Assembly: GCA_022393335.1 (NCBI GenBank) | Contig: JAJEKB010021088.1 | Coordinates: 412,224-476,223, forward strand | From: Macrotrachela quadricornifera | Taxonomy: Eukaryota > Rotifera > Eurotatoria > Philodinida > Philodinidae | Direction of reading: 5' to 3' | Length of the DNA: 64,000 nucleotides | Part shown: positions 11,549 to 22,594 of the stretch, piece after piece | Position numbering within the stretch: the stretch's first letter is position 1 | Layout of the letters: each line of letters starts with the position of its first letter | Program-made: the position numbers and the translations under genes | Notes under the pieces: model-generated | Database searches by the model: none | Seen by the model: the letters and a program-made list of their open reading frames with translations, nothing else | Told to the model about the DNA's origin: nothing

Positions 11549-12200
11549 GTGTCTATGAGTCACATCTCAAAGCTAGAATTTTCATTAGAATTCTATTTTT
11601 CAAAAGAATTTTACCAGAATTGAGTAAGATTTTGTTTTTCCAGCAGAATAATTATCCGTTATAATATACTACATCCTTGATCAACAGCAAAATTCTGCTT
11701 AGAATTTTACTTTCACAGTATAATTATGTTAGAGCTTAGTTAGAATATTGGTTATTTCAGCAGAATCATGATCTGTTGTATATTCCACCCGATGATGAAA
11801 ATAAAAATTTTGCTTAGACTTTTATATTCTCAGCAGAATTCTACCATAATTTTTTTGTGCGAACGGTATTCTCAATCGCAACGTTCTTCACTATATAACA
11901 AATAACAATTCTGCTGAAATAAGCAAAATTCTAATTAAATTTTGGCATAATTCTACTGGCAATACAAAACTCGTAGCAAAATTTTTATTTTAGTCCAGTA
12001 CATAATAGTATAAATCTTCATCATTCTTCGTAGAAAACAAAATTCCAAGCAGAATTTTGTTATTGATCAAGGATATAGTATACTATAGTGAATAATTATT
12101 CTGTTGGAAAAACAAAAATCTCACTAAATTCTGGTGAAGTTCTTTCGGAAAAATAGGATTCAAATGAAAATTCTAATTTTGAGATATGACACATAAACAG
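11549..12200. mobile_element. Large imperfect palindromic (fold-back) element
   Basis: The left arm from about 11,549 (GTCACATCTCAAA, then GCTAGAATTTTCATT) to about 11,710 matches the inverted sequence from about 12,030 to 12,200 (ending TTTTGAGATATGACACATAAAC). Matching blocks include CAGAATAATTATC, TATACTACATCCTTGATCAA and AAAATTCTGCTTAGAATTTT. The inner part is itself built of degenerate copies of CAGCAGAATT/AGAATTTT words, so the folding extends almost to the centre near 11,875. There is no coding potential. No target-site duplication was identified. Confidence 0.7.
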
Positions 12201-12666
12201 AGGGTTTCTAGTCGAATCTATAAGAAGAAATGACATGTTGGAAAGAAAATTCTGACTTCAGTCTGATGATAGCGTAAGTAGTATGCAAGAATTATACTGT
12301 GTAGAGTTCATATAATTATAAGATAAAGATGTAGTGTATCGATGGAGAGCTGAAGCAATATTTTTCTATCATGTCATATAAAAAAAATTCTTAATAGAAA
12401 AATTCTTGAATTCTGCTTGTGATGAATTTTGCCACTGCTGTTGAGATCCTATGGACATACCCACTAAAATCTTATTGTCATTGTCGTTCTTTTTCCTGGA
12501 TAAAATAAAATCGTGTATATCATCAGTTAATATATAGTATAAGAAGGATCGAACAAGATCTCGAAAAATGAATTCTTTTAATTAATTCATTATTATATTA
12601 ATCGTTTCTTTCTATTTAACTTCGTTTGTTATAAATGACAATTACAATAAATATATCTTTTGTTTT

Positions 12667-12864
12667 ATCAAACAAGTAACGCTCATCGCTGCGACTCGCC
12701 TAACCCCCGACCGAATACAATCAACTGAATATTTATCGCCTCATGAAATTCTACATTTAGAATTATCACTTAATATACACACACATGCATACAAAAAATC
12801 TACCTATTATTCAGTCGAGGGTTAAGGGAGTCGCAGCGACGAGTGTTACTTGTTTATTGTATCT
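12667..12864. mobile_element. MITE with about 45-bp terminal inverted repeats
   Basis: The left end AAACAAGTAACGCTCATCGC with its continuation GCGACTCGCCTAACCCCCGA is mirrored at the right end: inverted, it reads AAACAAGTAACACTCGTCGC, then GCGACTCCCTTAACCCTCGA. The 100-bp centre is AT-rich. The element interrupts a dispersed repeat whose uninterrupted relative is at 7520-7640. Single ends of the same family occur near 3296-3330 (AACAAGTAACGCTCGTCC) and 7876-7890. No unambiguous duplication flanks it. Confidence 0.75.
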
Positions 12865-12970
12865 ATGTCGAAGGCTATCACTAGGCAGAAATCAGTGCTT
12901 GAAAATATTATTCTCAGACTATTATGTCAAACACTATTCCCTTTCAATGTGAAATGTAACTACTAACATG
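12860..12970 (-). repeat. Dispersed repeat, copy 2
   Basis: Reverse-complement match to 7520-7640, sharing for example GTTTGACATAATAGTCTG and CTAGTGATAGCCTTCGAC. It is truncated at its MITE side. Confidence 0.7.
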
Positions 12971-14076
12971 GATTGAGGCGATACATTAGGTCTTTCGACT
13001 ATAGATTCGAACTAACACGCTGCCAACAAACATATTCATTTTAGGGATTAAGATTTCGACTACAGTTAAGGGGATAATATCTCTTGCCGACCAGGACTAT
13101 TTTCAATACATAGTACTTCAGGACCTATGGGTACCACACTAGCCCCCCGTAAAATACTCGAGCGCCCATGAGTATCCCATAGTGTAGGACCTAAGGATCT
13201 ATGAGTACCTCCAATATATAGTACATGATGTTTTTTTGACCTCTGTCTTTGACCCTGACACAAACAAACCAACAAACGCATTTTTTTTCATATGACTTTC
13301 CCTTCAGTCGAGGGAATAAAATTATCAGATGAGATTACAGATCATTGTGGAGAAAAAAATATCATTAGTTTATTTTCAGAATAACATTATTTGATTCATA
13401 TATTATAAACACTGAGCTCTACAATATGAACAATATCAGATTCGAAATGGATCGTAACATTTGAGAATCTTCTCTCGTCAGTTGAATGTTAGATTATGTG
13501 ATATTTCACTATCAAATTTTTTTGACATAGTCCAGTTCGTTCAGTTCAGGCTCATTCTAAACATTACAGCTATTTACCGCTTAAATATCTGTATACCGAT
13601 AAACATATGCAATTATTATTTGCAAAAATGTCTTGGCCATTATCAATAACCATTTTGTATATTGTATCTGTACATTGATGTGCTTATATGCGCTCAAAAA
13701 TATAACAAGTGACGAACTAAAATGCCTGTTTCTGCTACTTGTTCGGTCTTTTTAAAATGTACAATTTTCTCCACAACAACCACCTATCTCTCTAGTATAA
13801 TGCGTTCGAATTCGTTCAAATTGATCAAGTTACCATTAATTATAGGTTACTCAACACGCTACAAATTGTTCTATATACTGATACTATCCGTCGACAAGAT
13901 GCTAAAAAATTGTATATTCATTCGCTGATATTTATTAGTATAAGAATAGACAAAGAAACTTATTTATTTCATAAAACAAGGACAATCTGGTTTTGTTCAC
14001 GAATTGACATAGTTTTAGTAAAATCCTAAATTCACTAGTTCAATATTACTATTTGAATAGAGTTCAGTTTTTTGTA
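12971..14076. other. Intergenic, with a GC-richer patch at 13,060-13,280
   Basis: The patch contains repeated GGACCTATGGGTACC/GATCTATGAGTACC-type words and no credible gene. The open frames at 13,461-13,649 and 13,722-13,928 show no domain and end without context. I see nothing else. Confidence 0.4.
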
Positions 14077-15128
14077 TTAGTTACAATTAGATAGGAAAAC
14101 ACCGACACTGTTTGTATTGCGATTAGCAACAATAATATCGGTTTTGTTGTCTCTATTGACATCAGCAGCTACCACAGATTCAGGATAAGAGCTAGTTGAA
14201 TAAGTCACTTGAGTAATAAAGGTACCATTGCCAGTATTGAGGAGAACACCAACGTTGCCTGCATTATTGTTTGCGACAAGTATATCAACTTTGCTATCTC
14301 CATTAAAATCAGCTGTTGTCACGCATACTGAGCCAGAACTTCCGCCAGTTGAATAGATTGCTTGAGAAGCAAATGTGCCGTTACCTCTGTTTAAGAAAAC
14401 ACCAACATTACTTGGTCCTTGGTTAGCAACAATAATATCAGTTTTGTTGTCTCCATTGACATCAGCTACTGTCACCGAATACGGAAAACTGCTAGCTGTA
14501 TAGGTTACTTGAGCAATAAATGTACCATTACCTTTATTCAATAGAACACCGATACTAGTTGAACCAAAGTTTGCAACGATAATATCGAGACTACCATCTG
14601 TATTAACATCGGCTGTTGCTACAGAATACGGATTTGATCCAGTTGGATAAGTCACTTGAGAAGTAAACGTTCCATTACCTGTATTGAAAAAAACGCCAAC
14701 GTTGTTTGAACCACTATTTGCAACAATAATATCGAGGCTACCATCCGCATTGACATCGGCTGCTGTCACAGATTGGGGATAAGAGCCAGTTGGATAAGTC
14801 ACTTGAGTAGCAAACGTGCCACTGCCTGTATTGAATAGAATACCGACATTGTCTGCATTATTGTTTGCGACAAGAATGTCAGGTTTGCCATCTCCATTAA
14901 CATCGGCTGCTGTCACATAGATTGGCTTAGGACCAGTTGAATAGATCACTTGAGGAGCAAACGTACCATTACCTCTATTAATGAAAACACCAGTATTGTT
15001 TTGATCGTAGTTTGCAACAATAATGTCAAGATAACCGTCGCTATTAACATCAGCTACTGCTACAGAATGTGGATTAGAGCCCGTGCCAGTTGAATATGTC
15101 ACTTGTGTCGGAAACCGACTACATGGAG
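14077..15128 (-). CDS. FG-GAP/VCBS repeat ectodomain exon (C-terminal part of a surface protein)
   Basis: About 350 codons made almost entirely of seven repeats of about 46 residues. Each repeat carries a calcium-loop-like D-V-N-x-D-x-x-x-D-I-[IL]-V-A-N core (for example DVNGDGKPDILVAN, DVNADGSLDIIVAN, DFNGDSKVDILVAN) followed by N-x-G-V-[FL]-x-N-x-G-x-G-T-F. This is the FG-GAP/VCBS repeat that builds beta-propellers in integrin alpha chains and secreted adhesins. It ends naturally at VGVFLSNCN-stop. The upstream end at 15,128 is a splice acceptor (CATAATAG before CTCCATG), and residues encoded beyond it lack repeat character. It is most likely joined to the membrane-anchor/Thr-rich exon at 15,699 and up, whose donor is in matching phase. 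Ligand unknown; extracellular adhesion is inferred. Confidence 0.85.
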
Positions 15129-15698
15129 CTATTATGAAATAAAAATTGTCTCGTGAGAATTTTTTACTTTTGAATAATTTGGTGATGCTGCCTTCAATAT
15201 TTTTTCTTTTATTAAAACTCAATTAAATTTCATCTTTTAGATTCTATGAATGTAACAAACGATATGAGATTTGAATCGACAATTAGTTAATTAAAGGAAG
15301 AGAAAAAGAAGAAGAAAACGATAGCTTTGTCTATAGCTCAACTGTAGAACAGCTTAGCTGGAATTACCTTCAATTTTCGATGAGTTCTCTTAACTCCAAG
15401 TTCATCACGAATGAAAACCTATCGTTGGAGTGATAATATTCAAAAAAAAATTCGAATTTCCCTGCTATGACCTTACTAAACTGAAACTGTTGTTATTAAT
15501 CCATGAGATGCTTTGAATTTCATAATGTTCTGTTTGTGGACACTGTAATTCTGTGCAATCCATGCAGTTTTGCAATATCTTCCAGAAAAACTCTAACACG
15601 CCAATATTCTTAAAATATCTCTCGCACCGCTACTATACTGATAGCATTCTGATAAACATCTTTGAAATATGCAAACAAAAACGTGATTGTTGTATTAC

Positions 15699-16005
15699 TT
15701 GTTGTTGTCGTTACTGATGTGGATGTTGTGGTCGTAGTTTTTGTTGTAGTAGTAGTTGTTGTTGTTATCGTTGTTGTTGATGTTGTTGCTGTTGTGTCTG
15801 TAGTAGTCGTTACTGTCGTTGCTGTGGTCGTAGTTGCTGTTGTTGTCATTGTTGTGACAGCTGTTATTGTTGTCATTGTCGTTGTAGGTACTACGATTAT
15901 GGAAAGAACTATTGCTGCAATGATCGCGCCAATAATACCAAAAAGAGCAAGAAGACATAAGAATAAAGCGATAGGTGAGCATCGATAACAGATCCGATTC
16001 CCATA
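15699..16005 (-). CDS. Membrane anchor plus Thr-rich stalk exon of the FG-GAP protein
   Basis: Reading leftward, this exon gives YGNRICYRCSP, then a strongly hydrophobic segment (ALFLCLLALFGIIGAI and IAAIVLSIIVV), then about 60 residues of nearly pure Thr with a few Ser/Ala/Val. The last looks like a mucin-type O-glycosylated stalk. The arrangement is type II: N-terminal membrane anchor, stalk, repeat ectodomain. A CATTTAG acceptor precedes the exon near 16,006, and no ATG lies in frame upstream, so a first exon or start is still missing. A GTAATA donor at 15,698 ends one base into a codon, and the acceptor at 15,128 supplies the other two, giving an intron of about 570 nt. Linking the two exons is inference from phase and order. 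The reverse-strand Val-rich frame over this stretch is a low-complexity shadow. Confidence 0.6.
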
Positions 16006-16047
16006 GCTAAATGGAAATTTTTCATAGTATAATAAGAAAAAACACAA

Positions 16048-17053
16048 TTACTGACCGTTTCTTTTTATTTCCATTCAACTTTTGATCACGTGAGCCCTTA
16101 TAATTTGTTACATTTGACCATACACCAATTGTCTATATTAATTTAACAGATGAATATAGACAAAAGAAAAAGAATAAATAGTCTTGCTTTAATTTCAATT
16201 TTATTATCAAATCAAGTTAAAGCATTTGAAGGAATATTTTATTACAAATATGGCACATTCAGACTAAAATATCTTTTACACATAAATAAAAGAATCTTAC
16301 ATCATTCGATATTTAACTCCGTTTGTTTCTCCCAATGAATAGGTGTTGACTGTTAATAGTTTTTTCTTGTTAATAAACTATTCTATTGCAATGACTTATT
16401 CTCCAAATTATCACTTGCTTGCTGATTAAGATACGACTATTCAAACATAGTTATATTTCAACACAATGAGAGAATGGATAGGAGAAATGAATATGTGGCA
16501 TTAATATGGTAGTATGAAAAAGTACCATGACTTATATGAAACTCACACTCATTATTTTTGTTTTCACAAGTTATATGTGAGTTCTACAAAAAAAAACCAG
16601 CACTAATAACCAGTGCCCGATATAACGGGTGAATTGTAATAAATAAGCCTCTCAATATTTCACATATATTTCACTCATATTTCAGTATTTAAGAAAAAAG
16701 TTTTTTTAGCCAAAGATTTCTTGTTCAATTTTCTACAAAATCTAGATATTTTTATTATCTTAATAATCTCCACCATTGCGTGACTTGCGATACAATCGAT
16801 TCGACCGAGAATTATAACTTTCAAATTCAACATTTTTTCGAATTTTTCCCGCTACTTTTCTTATTATTATTGCTTCAGATGTCACTCTACTCTAATTAAT
16901 GACCTTCACAAATTTATCTCAAATATAGTAATCCAAAACGTTGAGATCAGAAGTATTGAGTGGTCAATGGTCTTTGTCAATAAATACTGAAATACTGTCT
17001 CAATCACTATTGTTTATTTCTCAACGTTTTACAAACGATTCAGTTTTCCGATA
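16048..17053. other. Intergenic
   Basis: The frame at 16,150-16,338 has no domain. A possible 5' exon of the FG-GAP gene could lie here but I could not identify it. Confidence 0.4.
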
Positions 17054-17640
17054 ATGAAAAGCAAAGATTTACAGAAAGTGATAGCCCTGAAACAACGAAA
17101 TGATGATTTTCGGACGAAAGCTTATTGTGACTTGAATAGAACAATTAGTTCAGCAGCTATTAAAGTAAGATATCAACTAGGTATATCTCCAATAAATGCT
17201 TAAAGAATTGTTTGGAACGATCTTAGCTGTCAACCGTATAAACATTTGATCGAATTAACGCTTACCGAGAAACACGAAGAAATTTTTGAAAGTTCTTTTT
17301 TCTGACGAAAAAATATTCGACATTGATGGAGTTCACAGTACCCAAAATGATCGTATTTGGGCTATGACTCTTGATAAAACTGATAAGGTGGCATTCATTT
17401 GGAAAAAAAATATCTCCTTAAAGAGGCATACTTTTACTTAGCGTTAGTGCAAATGGTATGTCTCTATTGGTGATCTTTGAACAAGGATGGTTACATTGAC
17501 CAATTCATCAAACAGGTGATTTCTCAGCTGCTTAAATATACAAATCACGTCTCCGGAAACGATTGAGACATTTTCCATTGATAATACATCAAAACGTCGT
17601 TTTCTCGATATTTTCATGCAATAAAATGGTAAAGTTTTTT
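17054..17640 (+). pseudogene. Tc1/mariner-type transposase, decayed
   Basis: From ATG 17,054 a frame reads a Tc3/mariner-like N-terminal HTH region (residues include RTISSAAIKVRYQLGISPI, then a stop, then RIVWNDL). After further frameshifts it reads the unmistakable catalytic segment SDEKIFDIDGVHSTQNDRIW near 17,302-17,362, which carries the first catalytic Asp of the DDD/DDE triad. Downstream, fragments resembling an IFEQGW-x-HWP block are scattered over different frames with several stops up to about 17,640. No intact TIRs were recognised. It is an old inactive copy. Confidence 0.8.
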
Positions 17641-18008
17641 AACTGGCATTTGACATAAATTCTATTTTTTAAAATGAATTGTCATACGAGTCAAAATTAC
17701 TTCACTCATTGATCGAGAAGAGGACAATATTGAGAAAGTCTACCTAAAATTAATATTTATTTATAGAAAAACAATAGATTTTTATTTCGATCACGCATGA
17801 TTCTCTCAATCTGAAGAATAACTTTATCAAGAATTTACTTGACAAAATAGCTGATCATGTGTAATAGTTGCACACAAACATATTTACTCAAGTATAATTT
17901 TATTGAATATTCTTTCTATTAAATTTTGTATGAAACTAACATTTGATCATTTGTGAAAACATTTCATGAAGATGTGTATAGAATTCAATAATGAAAATCT
18001 TCATTCAA

Positions 18009-18649
18009 TCATCTTACTTGAGCTGGTGATTGATAGTGCTGAATAATTTTTGATATCTTTGCAGTACTTGTTCTAATATTTGATGATTCGATAAAACTTT
18101 GTCTGAGAATTGATTTTGCAGAATCATTCGGAATTCTCGTACAGGATTTCAACATTGACGGATTGTAGATCTTCCCTTTTGTTGTCTTCCTCGGTTTTGT
18201 TGCTGCAGGACGAAATTTATCTCGACGATAACGAGCATTGGAAATCGTTGACATCTATTTTAAGAAACAAAAAAAATGAATAATGTGAGATAGAAGAATC
18301 TGACCGTGCTCAAAGTATTGTCATTATTCATAGGTTTTGTCTTTGTCGAATGAATTCTTTTTATTGGCGATCGAATGGTTACATGGATAACACTGGGAGT
18401 TCGCCTGTTTTTTGTTAATGAATGATGATTCTAAATGAGTATAACTTATGAGTTTAAAGATAAAAATAAGACAAAACTTACTTGGATTCGAGATGGCAAA
18501 TGATGAACTTGACGTGGAACTTTATCGATACGTAATGTGGAAGACGAAGGGCGACATGAAATACTTTGTATATCTCCAGGTGGAGTTAACAGTATTTGAT
18601 GATGATCTTTTTGCATTGTCTCCGTATCTATTGGATTGGACTTCGTCAT
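18009..18649 (-). CDS. Unrecognised three-exon gene encoding a basic 179-residue protein
   Basis: I do not recognise this protein. The gene model is strong. Exon 1 is 18,482-18,649 (ATG with an in-frame TAA just upstream), exon 2 is 18,305-18,430 and exon 3 is 18,009-18,254. The introns are 51 and 50 nt, both phase 0, with GTAAGT and GTCAGA donors and CATTTAG and AAAATAG acceptors. Every frame is open only when spliced this way, and an AATAAA follows about 100 nt downstream on this strand. The product is basic and Ser/Thr/Arg-rich with no membrane segment. It contains LLTPPGDIQS, RTPSVIHVTIRSPIKRI and RFRPAATKPRKTTKGK-like stretches; the TPP and SP sites could be proline-directed kinase targets. 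It is probably nuclear or cytoskeletal and disordered, but that is a guess. Confidence 0.65.
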
Positions 18650-20168
18650 GTAACCACAAACTTAAATGTCTACTGTTTTAATTATTATGAAAAAAGAGAG
18701 TGAGTGTTAATGGATGATCGATTTTTTTTATCTATAATGAAATTCTATGCTACTTTCCAAATAGTTACAATATATGTATGAACTAGGTAAACATATGAAG
18801 ATAAAAGTAAGAAAAGAATTTTATCACATTCGTTTTTGAGATATTTTCGTAGCGATAATAGCTATGCCGACTCGAAAAAAAAAATTTGAGTAGTGGAAAG
18901 ATTTTTTCATCAGATGATATTCTATTTACCAAGGACCTCGAAACCTAAAACACCACAAACTTTTGAGAAAAAAAACAATTGAACCATAATTTCACGATTC
19001 TCGTAAATTGAATGTAGGTTGATAAAGCATAGTCGTGAAGAATCCGAAAACATCTCATTTTTTTTCAAAGATTCAAATGGTTGAAAAAATATTTATCCTG
19101 TTTGAAAATCTTTTCAGCTACTCAAATCTTTCCTCTGATTCGGCAAAGTTATAACTTCTAAGAAAATAACTCAAACACATTAGTGTACTAAAGTTTTTTC
19201 TTACTTTATTTATCCTGTAGATATCGTCTGCACAGTACAGTAGAAGAGAAGAAACTAGAATAAAATATCAATATATCACGCCATAACAATTGCATCGTAA
19301 TTCACTGACGTATTGCTTTGTTTTGCACTAAGAAGAAACCGAATCAAAGCATATTTATATATAAGAAGGCGTCCTGGGAGTGAGAAGATATATGCTTTAC
19401 ACAGGCTTCTTATTTGTAGATGTGAAGTGCTCAGGCTTCAATATAATTTTCTAACAAAAAAAGTGAATTAAAAAAAAGCATAGTTTTTTTTACCTTTAAT
19501 AAATTTCAAAATAATGGATTTTTTTAAATAAATTTGCTATACCGACAAGAGGGAATTGAAATTGTCACTCACTTAAGTCTCTATGATGTCCAAATATGTA
19601 GCAAGCCCAGTGTCAGATAATTCTCAGCAATATGAAATATAGAGAAAAATACACTATATTACTGGAAAAAATAGGTACAGTATGCATTTTAAAATGAATT
19701 TCGAGAATTGAAAGGAATTCCAAAGTATTTTTAGGTATGGTAATAACTTGTAAATTCTTTTTCACATATCGTGAAGGATGAGCCTTCGCCTTTTTTCAAA
19801 TCAGATTCAACAAGATTTCTTACTATAGATGTTGGAAGAATCTGATAGAAATAATAACGGAAATTAGGACTGTCTCTTTTGTGGTTAACTCATTTTTTTG
19901 CCATTTTTATTCTAACATACTTTCTATGAGTCTACTCCTGATTTGTACTAAACAAAAAAATTCGATTTAGTTTATCAATTAGGAAAAATTATACTAGACT
20001 AGTATAAGAGTGAATGGTATTCAACTATAAACCTCTCTCTATAATAGAAGGCTATCCCTGAATCATACTTCTAAAAAGTATATTGAAGGTCATAGCCTTC
20101 TAAATATTTTTCATTCTTTAAAGTATTTTTGGTAATTATAGTACAAGTTAACCACTATCTGTTTAAAT
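18650..20168. other. Intergenic, with an imperfect inverted repeat
   Basis: No gene seen. 18,833-18,910 (ending GAGTAGTGGAAAGATTTTTT) is an imperfect inverted match to 19,108-19,180 (inverted, ending GAGTAGCTGAAAAGATTTTC), with both containing TATGCCGACTC/TTTGCCGAATC. This suggests a small decayed MITE of about 350 bp. The rest is anonymous. Confidence 0.5.
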
Positions 20169-21250
20169 CAAATTCAACAACAAACAAAAAGATACGTAGA
20201 AGAGCAATTGGTTAATGAAGATGAACACCAACAAGATGACGATTCTGCTAATCTAATTGTCTTTATTAACATGCTTTCTTCAACAACAAAGCCTATTATT
20301 TCAGTTAGTGATGTTATGCACTTGTCACATTCACAAACAACAGTTAATGAATAGCCTGATAGTGGTAAATAATAGCATAGACAGTGATCCATTAAAGAAA
20401 AATGATTGACACTAAAGGGTCTTGAAAAAATCTTGCTAACAAACAACTTCCTGGTCATCAATATGACTGTTCTCGTTTTCAATTGTCGCAATCGATTAAA
20501 GCAAAGTTAGAGCTTGAAATATTGCGCAAATCTAAATCTTGAAAGAATGACTGATATTTTTGACTGACTCATCTTCCAATAGAGATGTATTTTATCTTAT
20601 TAACGATAATCGGAAAAAAATTTTATTGGAACATCAATTTAGATCTATATTTTCAAATATATTTCTACATTTCATTTTAGGAAATAAGCGTAAACGTTCG
20701 AGTAGTGCAGACTCAATAATAAAATATAGCGAACTTGATCATCTTTTGTTAATATAGTTTTGAGAAAAACGTACTTTTATTGATCCATAAATTGTTGACA
20801 CAATAAGACGTGAAAAGGTAACTTTTCGTCAATTCAATTTATCTCTTTAAAAATCAAAAAGAAATCGAACACTTTCATTATCAGACGTGTATCCTCTTGT
20901 TAATAAATTTTATGATTATATTCGTCGACCTAGTACTTGGGTTTCTAATCGATGTCCCATGAGAGCATTTCTCCTACGACATAAGTGTAACATTGATGAA
21001 CGTCCATTAACTTTATTTAGCGATTAATCGAAATTATCGATATATGATATTGAAGGATATATTAGCAACAAATATTTTATTACTGTTATATTAACTATTT
21101 TTGCCAAAGATAATACACGAGTCGAACAAGTATTACTTCTCAAGAGCAAACAAGAAGTTTCGGCTAATGAGAAAGTTCAATATGCTAAAAATGTTCGAGT
21201 CTATTTGACTCCAGAAGTCGTCAACAATCGTATTACAATGAATAGTTAAG
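20169..21250 (+). pseudogene. Decayed protein gene of unknown identity
   Basis: Two stretches retain coding character. About 20,175-20,350 reads YVEEQLVNEDEHQQDDDSAN and then SSTTKPIISVSDVMHLSHSQ up to a TAG. From an acceptor-like TTTTAG near 20,680, one constant frame reads GNKRKRSSSADSIIKYSELD, IVDTIRREKVTFRQFNLSL, DVYPLVNKFYDYIRRPSTW, FLLRHKCNIDERPLTLF, then VQYAKNVRVYLTPEVVNNR, and a terminal stop near 21,250. That frame is interrupted by about five stops, without frameshifts. The family is not recognised. Persistence of a single frame with several stops argues for a recent pseudogene rather than random ORFs. Confidence 0.5.
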
Positions 21251-21579
21251 TTAGATAACGAAGAAAAAGAAATATAAAATTCATTCGAATCAGATTAGTA
21301 ATATGCCAGTTTTGAATTCAACTTTTAGTTGCTTTTATTTTGTTTTCTCTTGTAGAAGAAATTGCTAAATAAATACTTTTTTTTACTATATTGTACTTCT
21401 TACAAGAATAAGAATAAAAATAGAGTTGTTCATCTTTTTATTTGATCAAGTTTCTGATAGAACATTCAAACATAAATTATTGAAATGATTGCTTCTAATA
21501 TTCATGTGATGAAAAGTATATTCACTACCTTTATTCAATTACTCATCTTGATGATCAATTGATTCGATTATGACGAAAG

Positions 21580-21930
21580 AAAAATATTGTTGTTGCAATA
21601 TTACCTAAAGGATATAGTATGTACATTCTAAAGAATATATCAAAAAAGCTAGTAGTCCTTCAAAGATGAAGCTTAGTGCTTTCCAATCAAGAATTTGATG
21701 TACACATCTTACATTCGATGCATGGAAACGAACATTTGCTTCTATTGATTTCAGTATAAGTTTTCTAGAAATTGGATACACATGGATCATTAATGTTACT
21801 CTATATTTACGATCTAATTTATCGTAATTTGACTGATTCAACTAAAGACAATGACACACTAGTATTGAAGAAACAAATGATGAAAATGAAATATACATCA
21901 ATATCACGAACAAAATGGCTAATAAATAGT
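21580..21930 (+). pseudogene. Possible further decayed coding block
   Basis: One plus frame reads VVAILPKGYSMYILKNISKK, LVLSNQEFDVHILHSMHGNE and LKKQMMKMKYTSISRTKWL with three internal stops. It may be a distal exon of the pseudogene ending at 21,250 or a separate relic. The overlapping minus-strand frame at 21,605-21,841 is its shadow. Confidence 0.3.
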
Positions 21931-22312
21931 TAAAGTTAAATAAGTTTTGGAAAAAAAGCAGTCATATTAGAAGACCAATTCGAAACAAGTGATGTGAATT
22001 TTCATAATAAAAAATCATGACCTTCTAATCCAGGAAGGAGTTTAACAAAAAAAAATTATTATTGGAACTAAATCAGGATTTTTAATTGAGCACTGAATTT
22101 ATTAAGTTTGTCAATGTACTATAAAGAAGAAAGAATCTTCAAAATTTCCTCCCACAAATGATTCACACGCCTGACATGTCATCTCGTTTTATCTTATTCG
22201 TGATTTAAATAGACCTCGATCGAAATGAAAATAAAATGACGTCACTACAAACAGATCAACACAATATATATATATATATGCATATATTCTTCTCATCATC
22301 AAAAGAAAAAGA

Positions 22313-22594
22313 ATGAATTCAAACAAATCAGATGAACTTTCACCACCACCACCACCGTATACTTATGCAACAGCACAACCAACTCATTCATTTACTAATC
22401 CATTTTCATCTAATGAATCTTCACAATTACCTTTGGATAAAAATGAGTTTCAAACAACATCATTATCAATTAAGAATACTGATGATACTTCATGTGCTTC
22501 ATTTTGTTGCGACGTTGTGAAATATTGTGGGACAAGAGTTGAATGTATTTTATGTTGTATTTCGTGTACTTTATGTTTCTCAGCATGTAATTAA
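22313..22594 (+). CDS. Small Pro-rich/Cys-rich protein, possibly membrane-associated
   Basis: A 93-residue product. It has a polar N terminus with PPPPPYTYATAQPTHS (a PPxY motif, the classical WW-domain ligand), a Ser/Asn-rich middle, and a C terminus of about 30 residues with ten Cys (CASFCCDVVKYCGT, then CILCCISCTLCFSACN). The Cys-rich hydrophobic tail resembles CYSTM-like or palmitoylated membrane-anchor tails. A PPxY plus such a tail is the layout of small adaptors of Nedd4-type ubiquitin ligases, but this is inference only. A TATATATATATATG tract lies 30-50 nt upstream and AATAAA follows near 22,660, both supporting a real transcription unit. Intronless. Confidence 0.6.
   Translation: MNSNKSDELSPPPPPYTYATAQPTHSFTNPFSSNESSQLPLDKNEFQTTSLSIKNTDDTSCASFCCDVVKYCGTRVECILCCISCTLCFSACN

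Noticed and set aside
12998..13050. tRNA-like B-box (minus strand GTTAGTTCGAATCTATAG)
   Set aside because: No cloverleaf, acceptor stem or properly spaced A box can be drawn; not called as a tRNA or SINE.
15662..15988. Val-rich plus-strand and Asn-rich minus-strand frames over the Thr-rich region
   Set aside because: Low-complexity trinucleotide-like tract; only the minus frame with an adjoining membrane helix and splice sites makes sense.
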